Below, piece by piece: positions 11,761 through 22,470 of a stretch of DNA of 64,000 bases. Both the position numbers and the translations under genes were made by a program. Where the stretch lies: positions 347,012,413 through 347,076,412 of the forward strand of contig NC_080672.1 in assembly GCF_030247195.1 (NCBI RefSeq). The letters run 5' to 3'. Numbering within the stretch: position 1 is the stretch's first letter; every line of letters starts with the position of its first letter. The DNA comes from Topomyia yanbarensis (taxonomy: Eukaryota > Arthropoda > Insecta > Diptera > Culicidae). The notes under the pieces are model-generated. The model did no database searches. It saw nothing but the letters and a program-made list of their open reading frames with translations, and had not been told where the DNA came from.

Positions 11761-12658
11761 CAGTTATGTGCCCAACAAAAAAAACACCTTTAACAGGAAA
11801 ACGTGGGTACCCGGGTACCCACAATTTGAAATGCTCATAACTATGGCTTCCTTTAACCGATTTGGACACTTTTAGATGTTTTGGATTCAGAAACTCGTGC
11901 ACTTTTTGATTCTGTAAAGTTGAACCGGATGAATGGATCTGGTGCTTGGTAATCCGGATTTTCCGGGGTAATGTTCCAGTACTAGGGTATGGTTCGTAAA
12001 TTTTAATAACGTCCTAGCAATATGAGTATCAAAACTCTTCAAATTGTCTCGAAAGTCTGTTATTTATTGTTACGGGACCCTATGGCAATTTAAAAATGGA
12101 ATTCTAATGGAATGGCCACTCACGGCCCCACGGGAACCTGCTCCGGAATGTCCGTTCCGCGGTCAAAGCACCAAATGGTTCCAAAACCACGAGATACAGC
12201 CTACTGATGAAATTCCAAGAATTTTGATACCCATATTGCTAGTATTCCAATGAAGTTCACAAATAGTATCCCAGTACTGGAACCTGCTTCCGGAAATCCC
12301 GATTCCAGGGAATCGAATGAAGTAACCGGATTCATTTTTACCAAGTCTAAAAGTGGATGAGTTCCCGAATCCAAAACACCAAAAAGTATCAAAATCGGTT
12401 GGAAATTACCGTAGTTATTAGTATTTCACTTTTGTGGGTACCCGGGTACCCACGTCGGCCTGTTACGTAGTAAAAAAATTCAGGAGCCCCTCCTCACTCC
12501 CCCCCTTACTATATGACTAATATTATTAACCCAAAAGCTTGACTTAGTGAAGTTCTAAGATGTCGCAAAGTTTCGATTTCCAGCTATGGATAAAACATGG
12601 AAATTTCATTAATTGAAACCTAAAAAGGTACCCGGGTACCGCGTCGGATACACAACGG
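11761..12658 (+). mobile_element. piggyBac-type MITE copy A (898 bp, TTAA)
   Basis: Flanked by TTAA at 11757-11760 and 12659-12662, with termini CAGTTATGTGCCCAAC and the inverse of CCGTTGTGTATCCGAC. TTAA target specificity is the hallmark of piggyBac-superfamily transposition. It contains three palindromic boxes around GGTACCCGGGTACC: near the left end, at about 12435 and near the right end. It encodes no transposase. Copy B at 19572-20469 has exactly the same length. Confidence 0.8.
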
Positions 12659-12837
12659 TTAAGCATTTTTATATGAGTGAAGATTTCTTCAAGTTTATAC
12701 AATAGAATAAAATGTTGATTGAATTTGATCAGCTTCCAGAGTAATTCTACAACATCAAAAATTTCAAACATTTGTGCTATTACGACCAGAGGCCGTCAAA
12801 AGTAATTTTTTTACAATTATACTTCAATATCATAATT

Positions 12838-12970
12838 TATGCCTAACGTCCTTTATGCCAATCGTCCATTATGGCTAACGTCCATTATGCCTAACGTCTT
12901 TATGCTTAACGCCCATTATGCCTAACGTACGCATGCCAAACGTCCGTATGCCTAACGTATTTATGCCTAA
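12838..12970 (+). repeat. Right foldback arm: about 9 tandem TTATGCCTAACGTCC units
   Basis: Short units of about 15 bp (TTTATGCCTAACGTCC and variants) in inverted orientation to the array at 11345-11517. Together the two arrays could form a long imperfect stem. Confidence 0.85.
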
Positions 12971-13299
12971 TGGGGTACACCCGGGGTTACCTTCCATATG
13001 CAATCTAACCGCTGCGATGTCAAGCAAAGGGATAAGTCTAAGGCGTTCGGGCGCGATGGGGGCAGGGATCCGTGCCATTTTTCCGGTGTTCAAAATGGTT
13101 AAATTGAAGTTGTCACAAAGTTCGTGGAGTGAGGTAGATAGATTATTGTCATGAAGGCAACCCCATGCCGTATCGTAAAAGTTAAAATCACCTAGAGCTA
13201 ATCTCGGTGCAACGATGAGTTACGAAATATCGCAAAGCCGTCGGTGGCCAACTAAGACTCTTGAGAGGACGAGCGAAGAAGCGACTTTACCTTTAATAC

Positions 13300-14630
13300 T
13301 AGTTTTGCAAGCAACAACATCAATGCCTGGAAGTCGATTGATTCGATTGATAGAATAGCACTTTTGATCCCCAAAATTACTCTTCTGTAAGAGTTTTCTC
13401 GATCTCGGCAAATTATTTTGAAATCGTTGAAAATAAAATTTGTTTCTGGAGAAATCCATGTTCCGCATAATGCAAATGTTCCGCATTTCGCATTTCAATT
13501 TTTTTTATTAAAATTTCAAAAGAATCGATTTTCGGGATAATGCTTCTGAGATTCCATTCTAGAAATCAGTGACCTCGTTCCACAGTGACACGACGAGTGA
13601 CAAAACCCCGAAAATCAAAGTCTTGTAATTCTTTTGTGAATATTTATTTTATTTTTCTCTCAGTTTGAATAAAAGTATCTCAAAATTTTACGATGATCGG
13701 ATGAAAAATGAATGTTTAACATGTCGTTGAAGCAAGCGATGTCGAGGATTTCTGTTCAATTCAATTAATTAGAATTGCTAGTACCTTAGAATTTCAAATA
13801 GCGATATCTCAAGAACTACACAGCCGATTGGAGCAATTTTAGTTCATTGGAAAGAAGAATAAATATGCTAAACTATAGATATGAGATTTTTGTGCAAAAC
13901 TGATTTACGTTTTCTCTGCATAAAAAACCCAATTGAAAAATCTCATATCATATCAGTAATTTATCTTTATACGTCTACCAATTTTTGAGATGGTCTCCCA
14001 TGGGTCACTTATCATGAATCCGACTCAAAATTTAGTGTAGTTTCAAGATATCCAGGCCTCATCTTGCGCATTTTTGCGCCGAAGTTGGTATATCTACGTT
14101 TTTGTCAAAAATATCCATATGGAGACGCCCTGTGGCTCATAAATCTCTTTAGAAATTGGTTGCCTAAACAACATCATATTACTGAAAATTAGTGGTTTTT
14201 ACTAGTTTTGTCGACCATTTCTGCTATCCGATGTGATTGGCTACTACGATTAACGTCTATATTAACCCTTTAACGACCAACACCTTCAAATAGGTTTACA
14301 TAAAAGTAGTCGAAAAAATGAAATATGGAATTTCAAGACTGATAGCAGAAATGGATTCAGCGACCCAAAATTAGTTAAAACCCCAAGTTTTAGCCACATA
14401 GACCATTTTTTTAAATTTTGTCACTACTTTGTATGAACAGGTGCCACTGTGCGTTCGGTGAATTAGCCATCGAAGGATACAATCGTTGAAAGAAGGGGCC
14501 ATGTTGCAGTCAACTGACCACTAGGTCAGTTATTCATCGAGTAATTTTTTTCGATGTCCACAAAGAGACACCACTGGCCTTTACAACGAAGTTTAGAAAA
14601 GGAAATGTTCCTTCTATTTCTATCGCTTCT
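13300..14630. other. AT-rich intergenic DNA, nothing recognised
   Basis: No open frame of interest, no clear terminal repeat pair and no recognisable domain. Confidence 0.35.
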
Positions 14631-14634
14631 AGGC

Positions 14635-15790
14635 ACAGAGTTCATCAGAGTCGAAATCGCCGGTAGACAAGTTAGTTAAGATATTTAAACACCGACGGCG
14701 TAGGTATGCTTGGTATTTCTGCGAAAGATCGCTTAGAGTGTCCCACAAGGGTGGTGGATCGTTTAAGTGTCTCCTCGCGTTGAGTGTACGTTGGACATTA
14801 GGGTGGGACAAAAATTAGATTCCAGCTCCGAGCAACTTTTTAGGTACCATTTGGGTCCTAGAACAACTGTGCAAATTCTTGGCTCGGTCGGTGAAACTAC
14901 ATTTTTGCGCCTACTGTTTAAAGTTTACATGGGATTTTGTATGGGAAAATTAACTTTTACAAAATGATTCCTCCAGGAGTCGCCCATTACTTCCGAAAAA
15001 TAAATCGTTATGTGGCTTTTATAAGAAATTTAATAAAGAAACAAAGTCTCAAAAACCACGAAACGATCTGACGCTTGAGAAAAAAGTTATTAAGCAGAAA
15101 CTGATTGATGCTCTGACGATTGATAAAATATTCATTTTTACTAGCACCACTGCTGTTGGTTGTCCAATTATACGCAATTTTGTTTTAATCTTAATGTGTC
15201 TAAATCGTTTATCTATACTATTTGGCCACTTCGCAAGGTTTTAAGGGATAAATTGAGGCTTCTTTTGTACATAATAGGAGAAAGTTAAAAAATTTATATA
15301 TAATCAGACCGTCAGAAGCAGTGATGCTATGAAAAATGAAATTTTCATTAATCTTCAAGGAATCAATCGGTATTAAGCAAAAAATAACTTTTTTCACAAG
15401 CATCAGATCGTTCTGCAGTCTTCTAGACATTGTTTCCTTGACAAATTTCCTATTAAAATCGGACATCTACTTATTTTAAGGAGAAAACGGGCAGCTCTTT
15501 GAAGAGTTAATTTGTAAAAGACAATTTTCCCACACAAAATTACATGTACCTAAACTTTAAACCGTGGGCGCAAAAATATAGTTTCACCGATCGAGCTAAG
15601 AATTGACAGAGTTGTTCTGGGAGCTAAATGGGACCCAAAAACTCGGAACCAAATTTTATTTTTTTCGTGTAACCATGTCCCACTCTATTGGACATGTCGA
15701 GAGATCGTGTTGATTTTCCCAAAGTAGGAACACTTTTCGACAGCCCCATGATTCATTTTGTGCCGTTCATGATCCGAGGCACAAAAAGGT
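14635..15790 (-). pseudogene. Unidentified coding remnant split by a hAT-type element
   Basis: If the 889-bp element at 14799-15687 and one copy of its target duplication are left out, the minus-strand frame stays open across the junction. It runs from a Cys/His-containing stretch (FCASDHERHKMN, 15.78 kb) through SRHVQRTLNARRHLNDPP to LCA and a stop at about 14632. In-frame continuity across the excised insert suggests it was coding when hit. It could be the C-terminal part of a retroelement ORF, but I do not recognise the family. Confidence 0.3.
14799..15687. mobile_element. hAT-type element with long TIRs, target duplication TTGGACAT
   Basis: An 889-bp unit with termini TAGGGTGGGACA and the inverse of TAGAGTGGGACATGG. 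It is flanked by perfect 8-bp duplications TTGGACAT at 14791-14798 and 15688-15695. The inverted similarity continues inward (CTCGGTCGGTGAAACT against AGTTTCACCGATCGAG). No transposase; the small open frames inside are not genes. Confidence 0.85.
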
Positions 15791-16610
15791 GAACCGGTAG
15801 ACAAACCTTGTCGATTAGGTAGAACAGGTAGAACATATTCAGCGAAGGTCACCCGACAAGAGTCTTAGTTGACTTATGTCCTCTTCCCGTCACCTGCAAC
15901 AGATGCTGAATGCAAACGATTGCACTTCAATATCTTCACACGCTGAAGCATGGGGTCTTAAAACAGGCAACCCCATGTTTCAGCAGATCCGCGCAATTCA
16001 AACTAGAATCGGAGACGACCTCGCCACATTCAACCCGACTAGCTGACACATATACTCTCTACTCCTTTTTTGAAGACCCGTGGCCAGCAATACCATTTAC
16101 CTACTTTAAACTATTTACCACCATCCGAAGCTTATTAGTGCAAATTTTCGATATTTCTGTCACAGCCATATGTCGCTCTGTCATGATTCGAAATCTGTCT
16201 TTCACCCTGAAGAAATTTTAGTCGTGGAATCGATTTTATTTCGACGTCTATCTCGCCGTGAGACAAATAATTATTAGGGAAAGGTAGTTTTGACCGGGCC
16301 TATTTCCCAGTAAAAGATGGTCTTAGAGACAAGGATGGGGAATGTAATATTTTTGCGTTACAGAACTTGTATAACGGTGTCCAGGCGGCTACGGGAAAAA
16401 ACACTGCTGCTTCATTGCTTTGCTGGCCGAAAAACGGCAAATGCGCATGCACAAACGAAAAAAAATGCAGAAACCTCGTCTATGTGGAGCATACGCCAGA
16501 TAACCTTGAAGGTGGAATAGCACTATTCTTTATATTGCTACATTGCACGAACTGGAAATATCGACTTATCGATCCGAGAGTCACCGAGTGAATGACAGCG
16601 GTATGTTGGT
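15791..16610. other. Intergenic DNA, nothing firmly recognised
   Basis: Several overlapping short open frames in different phases, none with a recognisable domain. Part of 15791-16000 may extend the coding remnant at 14635-15790. Confidence 0.3.
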
Positions 16611-16614
16611 AAGT

Positions 16615-16930
16615 GTTATAACGGCATTGAATTACCAAGGGACTGGAAGGTGAAGTATATTTTTCAATGCTAAGAGTCACAGCACTTAATGTGAGAGCAA
16701 GGAGTTGAAGGAAGAAAGTTTAGAAAAGCGTAGATAGAGCCATACGAGCAAGCTTAGAGTCTCTCGGTGACTTAACCCTTTGTCTGCTACCGCAAGAGTT
16801 AGGATCTTTTGGCATTAGAAACGCGAATCACCTGAGTCTGCGGCTTGTCCGGACGAGCGTAAAGTAACTTTGTACTTGATGCTGTCGGAACCGACAAAAA
16901 GTTAAGTCACGGAAAACTTCCACACTAAGC
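16615..16930 (-). mobile_element. Hairpin element family H, copy 1 (truncated)
   Basis: Starts TATAACGGCATTGAATTACC and AAGGGACTGGAAGGTGAAG. It matches the reverse complement of the complete copy at 33629-34113 through its left arm and loop (GGCATTAGAAACGCGAATCA, GCTGTCGGAACCGAC), and ends near CACACTAAGCC. The second arm is missing. Confidence 0.7.
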
Positions 16931-19261
16931 CATGTTTATGTTAGTAAGTACGAAACGTAGTATATGTGGTTTTATTTTAATTAAAAAATGGTCCAGAAGG
17001 CCTTTTTCAACAATATTGTTTTAAGCAATTCTTAAAACTTAAATTCTTCTTCTCTCTTTTCTATATTTCCCCCTAAGTAGAAATTGCATTGGCCTGCTAA
17101 GTCAAAACAAGTTTCGGCTTCACTGTGTCTCATCGGCATAATGCTCGGACGGGACATTGTTTGACCAGTCGTTCGATTGAAACACAAATTGTGTTTTCGT
17201 TTTAGGGATTTTGCGTCAAGCCGGCGCTAATCTATTTCGACAACAAGTTAGGGTCGGTTTCTGATGAGACGAAGTCGAAACGCCTCTATGACTTTGTCTA
17301 ATTTTATGTATTTTGGTTGGCCCGTTTGAAAAATTTTAACTCAGAGATTTTTGAATATTATTTACTGTAAGTATATCGGTCGATGATCTGATTTTGTTGC
17401 CTCATGCATAATTTATGTAGTTTTGAATATATTTACAATCTTGTCGGAATCCTATATTTAAATTGCCACAACCATAACAGTTTCTCCGAAGAATATGATC
17501 TAGAATCAAAAAATATCGTATGATTCATTGATATTTAGTGAATCAACAACTCAGCGTATATCAGTTCACACACAACTTTTAAGAATCAATCGTATTGGCC
17601 TTTGTAGTTGTAGTGTGTATAATTTGGATCTGGAATTCACCAATAATATGTATACATATTCATGAGCGTAGCTTCCGAGAGAACTTTTGTCAGCGAATCA
17701 GTCGAACCGGTTGATTGATTGATTTCATGTTTGTTTCGTCTGCGTTACTTGAATTGTTTACGCACAAGAAGCTCCCCAAGGTGACAAAGAGGTAAGAACC
17801 TCGTATTCGCCTATCCATTCCAGTGACTGATGACGAAACGGATCAACGACGATGTTAGTGTGAATCATTCAGATGCATACCTACCATGCCCGTGACAGAT
17901 CGAATTGTGTGTGTCAGAGCCGAGTCGAATCAGTGACTGTGGAACAATACAAACATTAATCATTTCGGCACGCGCTTCAGTTTCACCAGAATTTTGGGAC
18001 ATCGAAAAACCGTTAACCACAAAAAGTGACAAATGCCGATTGGTATTCCAAGTGAGATAAAGATAATATTTGGGTTCGGAATAAGCCACGGGGTGACAAA
18101 ATAGATCTATTTTGAAATAAAACATTTTCGTATTTAAGAAGTTGATTCGAGAATGGAAGGAGTAATAAAAATTAAATTAAAGGTAAAGAGTTTCAACAAC
18201 CCATATCCAAAGAAACTTTCCAATCCAGTACCAAAGCCCATTATTCTAAAACTTGTTTTCTTGCGTTAAATTGATTCCTTGGAGTAAACCTTCCAGTGCT
18301 TGGAACAAGCTCTCAAGTGAAGCCCCATCAACGGATTGTTACCCTCCGAAATGGGGACCGTCCCCAGCAGAATTCCTTGAGTTAATTTTCATGATTTCAT
18401 TAACTGCAATTACCGGCTGAAAGAGTTTGCCATCTGACATCGGGTCGGATCGCAGCTTATGATTATGACACGATTGAGATGGTTATTTCTCGCAATTACT
18501 ATGGCAATTGGCACAAGAGGACTTTCGTCTTTCCGGTATTCTTTCTTCGTTCGGAAAGAATGGATACCAACCCCCGCTGATATTTGCGTGTCATTTATGC
18601 AAATTGCAGCGGAATATTTGCTTCTCTCTAGGAGGTAAATCCTTTTCTTTTTTCGGACCTATTTTCAGCCTCACAAAAGAGTTTCAATAAGTTTTCCCAT
18701 TGTCCAATAATACTTTCATACGTGCTTGAAAATTGTTTGAACGTTGTCAGTAAATAATTATAGAATAATTTAATTATGGAGGCAATCCATACTAATCAAC
18801 GCAAGATTGTATCAATCAATTTACACATTGATAGCATGATAATGTATGCTATGTGAAGCGTGTTCAACCTTCAGAAAAAGTAATGAATATTCAAGAGTGT
18901 AAGCACAAGGGATCTGACCGTTGACATTTTCTACGGTAGAATAATTATATGGTGACCTCAATGAGTAAAAGTGGTAAAACTTTATCTTTTCCTGTTAATT
19001 AACAACTCAATGAACGATTTCAATAAAGTTGATTGCAAAAAATGATACTTAAAAATACATTCTTGAAAATATTTTTCGAGAAGCCTAGCATGGGGTGATT
19101 TGTAAATGTGAATATTTACAAATATATTTCAGGGAAAGTTGTTAATAGAACCTAAAAACTTTTAGAACCCCAACCTCTCCGTCTGATATGTCGTAAGCAG
19201 TTCCAGGGAGACGATCCGAACCCCCTCCTATTTTTTTTACAAATCCTACAATCAAGAAGAC
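16931..19261. other. Intergenic DNA, nothing firmly recognised
   Basis: No repeat pair or coding domain identified. A possible plus-strand exon at 17730-17790 was considered and rejected. Short open frames at 17865-18125 and 18508-18690 show no domain. Confidence 0.35.
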
Positions 19262-19545
19262 CTAAGCTTATAGGAGACATTGGGGGTCGATGAGTCCATT
19301 AGTAGGTATTGGGGCTATGGCAATGATCACGATACTGTTGGGAATCTGTGATGATATCATCACAGTTCCTCGATGGCGAAGTGGTTAACGCACCCAACTC
19401 GAGACTGGGAAATCGCAGGTTCGCTTCCTGCATGAGGACATATTTTTTCCAAATGTCCCCAATAAAAGGTGAATTTTCACCGTTTCTTTATGCTTACCAT
19501 CCCGGTCATTCTTTCTCTATCTGTTTCTCTTTCCAATGGAGCTCA
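19262..19545 (+). repeat. tRNA-derived repeat (SINE-like), copy 1
   Basis: Homologous over its length to the inverted block 41610-41885. The centre (19365-19440) is tRNA-like: an A-box-like TGGCGAAGTGGTTAACGC, an anticodon-arm-like CCCAACTCGAGACTGGG and a B box GGTTCGCTTCC. A shared tail follows (AATAAAAGGTGAATTTTCACCG). Homology continues upstream of the tRNA part, so this is a composite repeat rather than a simple SINE. The cloverleaf is imperfect, so a functional tRNA is unlikely. Confidence 0.65.
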
Positions 19546-19571
19546 TCGTCTTCAACTTGTTTGACTGTTAA

Positions 19572-20469
19572 CAGTTATGTGTCCAACAAAAAAAACACCT
19601 TTAACAGGCCAACGAGGGTACCCGGGTACCCACAAATTGAAATGCTCATAACTATGGCTTCCTTTAACCGATTTGGACACTTTTAGATATTTTGGATTTA
19701 GGAACTCGTCTACTTTTTGTTTCTGTACAATAGAACCGGAATAACGGATCTGGTTTTTGGTAATCCGAATTTTCCAGAGTAATGTTCCAGTACTAGGATA
19801 TGATTTGTAAATTTTAATAATGTACTAGCAATATGAGTATCAAAACTCTTCAAATTGTCTCAGAAATCTGTTTTCTATTGTTACGGCACCCTATGGAAAT
19901 TTGAAAAATGTAATTGGAATGGAATGGCCACTCACGGCCCCACGGGAACCTGCTCCGGAATGTCCGTTCCGGGGTCAAATCACCAAATGGTTCCAAAACC
20001 ACGAGATACAGCTTACTGATGCAATTCCAAGAATTTTGATACCCATATTGCTAGTATTCCATTGAAGTTCGCAAATAGTACCCCAACACTGGAACCTGCT
20101 TCCGGAAACCCGGATTCCCGGGAACCGAATGAAGTAACCCGATGCATTTTACCAAGTCGAAAAGTGGGTGAGTTTCTGAATCCAAAACGGTCAAAAGTAT
20201 CGAAATCGGTTGGATATTACCTTAGTTACGGGCATTTTAGTTTTGTGGGTACCCGGGTACCCACGTCGGCCTGTTACGTAGTAAAAAAATTCAGGAGCCC
20301 CTCCTCACTCCCACCCTTACTATATCAACAATATTATTAACCCAAACGCTTGACTTAGTGAAATTCTAAGATGTCACAAAGTTTCAATTTCCAACTATGG
20401 ATAAAACATAGGAATTTAATTAATTGAAACTTAAAAAGGTACCCGGGTACCGCGTCGGACACACAACGG
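19572..20469 (+). mobile_element. piggyBac-type MITE copy B (898 bp, TTAA)
   Basis: Flanked by TTAA at 19568-19571 and 20470-20473, with termini CAGTTATGTGTCCAAC and the inverse of CCGTTGTGTGTCCGAC. It is co-linear with copy A, including the three GGTACCCGGGTACC palindromes, and differs by scattered substitutions. The identical length indicates two insertions of one non-autonomous family. Open frames across it are not genes. Confidence 0.8.
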
Positions 20470-20559
20470 TTAATGAAAATAATGTGTTTCGTGCGTTCCG
20501 ACCTTGCTATGGTCGACATAATCGGCCAACTGATTCCATACAATACAATACAAACGAAA

Positions 20560-21166
20560 AGTTAGAGTTGTCGCAGTTCACGTAATTGGACCATAAGCGA
20601 TCACATCGTCCACATCCAACGCGCAGAGAAGAAAACATAACGGCGGTGGCCGAGAGTGTACGCGATGATCGCGAAGAATCGCTTAAACGCCGTTCTAAAC
20701 AATTTGGTTCGTCATATGCAACAACTTACGGGAATTTTACGGGAGGATCTTTGTTTGCAACTCTAACTCGAAGACCGTAGTCTTGACAACATGTGGTTCT
20801 AACAGGACAGCGCCACGTGCCATACAATTAATTTAACAATTGAATTATTACGTGAGAATTCGGAGAATGTTAAATTTCTCGTCGTGGACTTGTTAAGGCT
20901 TTTTTCTATGGGGCTATGTGAGGTAAAAATCTATGTGGATAAGCCTGCAGGAGTAATAAGCCAGATACAACTTGAAATGCTCAAACGAGTCATCAGAAAT
21001 TTGACCACCTCAAGCGATGCTATGGTCAACATATAAAAGAAATTGGTTTCCAACAACAAATGGTAAAGAATGTCCTTCTGAGAGATAATAAAGATTTCGC
21101 GCTTTAATTTATTTTTTAATTTTTTTTTGCTAGTTTGAAAAAAACTCATGATGAATCACCCTGTAT
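20560..21166 (+). pseudogene. Degenerate DDE transposase remnant (Tc1/mariner superfamily)
   Basis: A helix-turn-helix-like segment (ENITAVAESVRDDREESLKR, then RRSKQFG, 20.64-20.71 kb) resembles the N-terminal DNA-binding part of insect transposases carrying VxxSVxxDPxxSxxRRSxQLG. After a large internal loss, the C-terminal block (FSMGLCEVKIYVDKPA) corresponds to the FFLWGYVKxKVYVxKPA region. The unit ends in ATGATGAATCACCCTGTAT, a typical terminal repeat for such elements; no left terminus was found. Catalytic aspartates are not recoverable, so it is dead. Confidence 0.6.
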
Positions 21167-21269
21167 ATGAATTGAACTTCCAAAGAAAAAAAAACGGAAT
21201 TTTTAATTTTAATAAAGAAAGAACAAAGCGAGAGCTCATGAGCCGTTTCGCTGCAATGTATGCATTGTT

Positions 21270-21400
21270 CAGTTTTTGCCTTTCTCATAAGGAAAGGTTA
21301 TGCAATCGCTCCGACCCTCGAGTCGCCTTTACCATTCGACTCAGTTTGTCGAGATCGAAAAAAGTCTGGTTTAACAAGCTTCAAAAGCCCGGCCTGTAGT
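21270..21400 (-). repeat. Fragment of the GAGAAAGGCA-ended repeat family
   Basis: TGCCTTTCTCATAAGGAAAGGTTATGCAATCGC is the inverse of the ends at 4.07, 5.42 and 43.5 kb. It is followed by ACTCAGTTTGTCGAGATCG, also found inverted in the 5.1-kb copy. Confidence 0.55.
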
Positions 21401-21459
21401 ATATTGGCACTGTGTAGGACTCACTTTCGTGTCCAACCAATACGCCTTACTCTTTTTTC

Positions 21460-22290
21460 GTCCTTCTTGCCCACGGAACTATATACTTTAGGGAGGGGGG
21501 GGGTCGTTGTGCTTTCTTCGGCTCTATCTCGGGGCCTCATTTGGTTCATGAAATGGCTAAACATTTGAGCCATTTAACTCTCGTCTCTTCTCTCGCTTCT
21601 TGTCTCCATCTATTACGTCGCAGGTTAGTCCTCGTTCCCGTGAGCCGTTTAGGTGTTGATTTCTTGAGCCATTTAGCTCATGTTTACGGGAGTCATTCTG
21701 CTCCCGGCCTGATACCGTTTTCCTTGAATAGTCCCGGAATTCACCCTACTCCGACTAAGAGATCATCGACGGAGGAATTTCTCTCGACACCGATACCCGC
21801 CTCCTCGAGCCGTTTAGCTCCCAGCTTTATCGAGATCTACTCGCATATAATCCGGCGGTTAACTACCCCACAGCGACTGAGAGTTCCCGAGCAGCGGAAT
21901 TTCTCTCGGTACTGCTGTCTGTTTCGTGAGCCAATCAGCTCCCATTTTTTCACGATATAGTCGAATAATCCTACTACGAGTCCATAGTACTGTGAATTCC
22001 CCGATAGTAAATTTATCCCGATACCCATGTTCGTTTTCGTGAGCCATTTATCTCCCCGCTTCGGTCCACCGCCGGGGACTAGAGCGAGTATATCGGGAAT
22101 ACTAGCTCTAGTCCCCGGCGGTGGACCTAGCCTACTCAGCGGACCAGCCAGTAGGTGTTGAAGCCTGTCCAGTGATTCCGGGTGGAACGGTGTCGGTTCA
22201 CTGGCGCCCCATCGACCCACTGCCAGAGCCGTAGTGTGCGGTTGGCTAGGTTAGCCCCCGCCAAGGGGATGGTAAAATCTTGATCTGATT
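21460..22290 (-). repeat. LINE-associated repeat with about 120-bp degenerate tandem units, copy 2
   Basis: Inverted relative to 930-1460. The palindrome-like motif GAGCCRTTTAGCTC recurs at about 21568, 21641, 21669, 21807, 21929 and 22041, with spacing of 112-138 bp between the later ones. Between motifs, segments with CGACTGAGAGTTCCC and GGAATTTCTCTCGG also recur, so this is a degenerate tandem array. The GC-rich end (GTGATTCCGGGTGGAAC, CACTGGCGCCCC) resembles LINE untranslated sequence. Open frames here are shadows of the repeat. Confidence 0.55.
22063..22127. repeat. GC-rich hairpin with about 24-bp arms
   Basis: GGTCCACCGCCGGGGACTAG and, after an 18-bp loop, CTAGTCCCCGGCGGTGGACC form a near-perfect stem. 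Only one degenerate arm is present in the related copy near 1020. Confidence 0.8.
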
Positions 22291-22299
22291 TTTAAAATA

Positions 22300-22470
22300 A
22301 GTGAGGTAAAGTCATGCAATTAGTCAGGAAAGGAGTATCATTCCCAGGTACACAAAAAATTATTGTTTGAAAGTCGAACTGAAAAAGAAATCCAAAGCAG
22401 ACAGCAAAAAGGCACTTAACTAAAACTCTACTAAATGCGTCAGAAGACTACGCTACGGTCCTGTTAGTCC
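22300..22470 (-). repeat. Fragment shared with the 3' region of the R1-type relic
   Basis: ACACAAAAAATTATTGTTTGAAAGTCGAACTGAAAAAGAAATCC and GACTACGCTACGG match 26650-26760, which lies 3' of the R1-type ORF2 relic. It is probably a LINE 3' UTR fragment. Confidence 0.5.

Larger units (their letters stand above)
11338..12984. mobile_element. Foldback element with satellite arms, target duplication GGTTACC
   Basis: A 1647-bp unit flanked by GGTTACC at 11331-11337 and 12985-12991. Its termini are inverted (GGGTG at the left, CACCC at the right). Each arm is a short tandem array of TTAGGCATAA-type units, and the two arrays are in opposite orientation. This is the architecture of Drosophila FB/Galileo-type foldbacks; Galileo elements (P superfamily) make 7-bp duplications. 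The central part carries no transposase, and most of it is a second, TTAA-flanked insertion (11761-12658). It interrupts a Jockey-type endonuclease relic. Confidence 0.75.
10905..13290 (-). pseudogene. Jockey-type LINE ORF2 endonuclease remnant split by a foldback element
   Basis: From high to low coordinates the minus strand reads a GDFNFYDTAWGC motif (13.15 kb), then TGKMARIPAP. After the inserted element come SHHHSSDHLPIAI (11.3 kb, the endonuclease SDH motif) and the linker NPWWHNERTNVYA, AKKRSYWRRFV typical of Jockey-clade ORF2. Stops and frameshifts are frequent, and no reverse transcriptase follows. A second copy of the endonuclease region lies at 24885-25115. The element is dead. Confidence 0.65.

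Noticed and set aside
17730..17790. Plus-strand first exon (ATG, 20 codons, donor AAAGAG|GTAAGA)
   Set aside because: There are upstream ATGs, no convincing TATA/initiator spacing and no matching acceptor. It is not distinguishable from chance.
19365..19440. Functional tRNA gene
   Set aside because: A and B boxes are present, but the stems have mismatches and the same sequence occurs in a larger interspersed repeat (also at 41722-41792).
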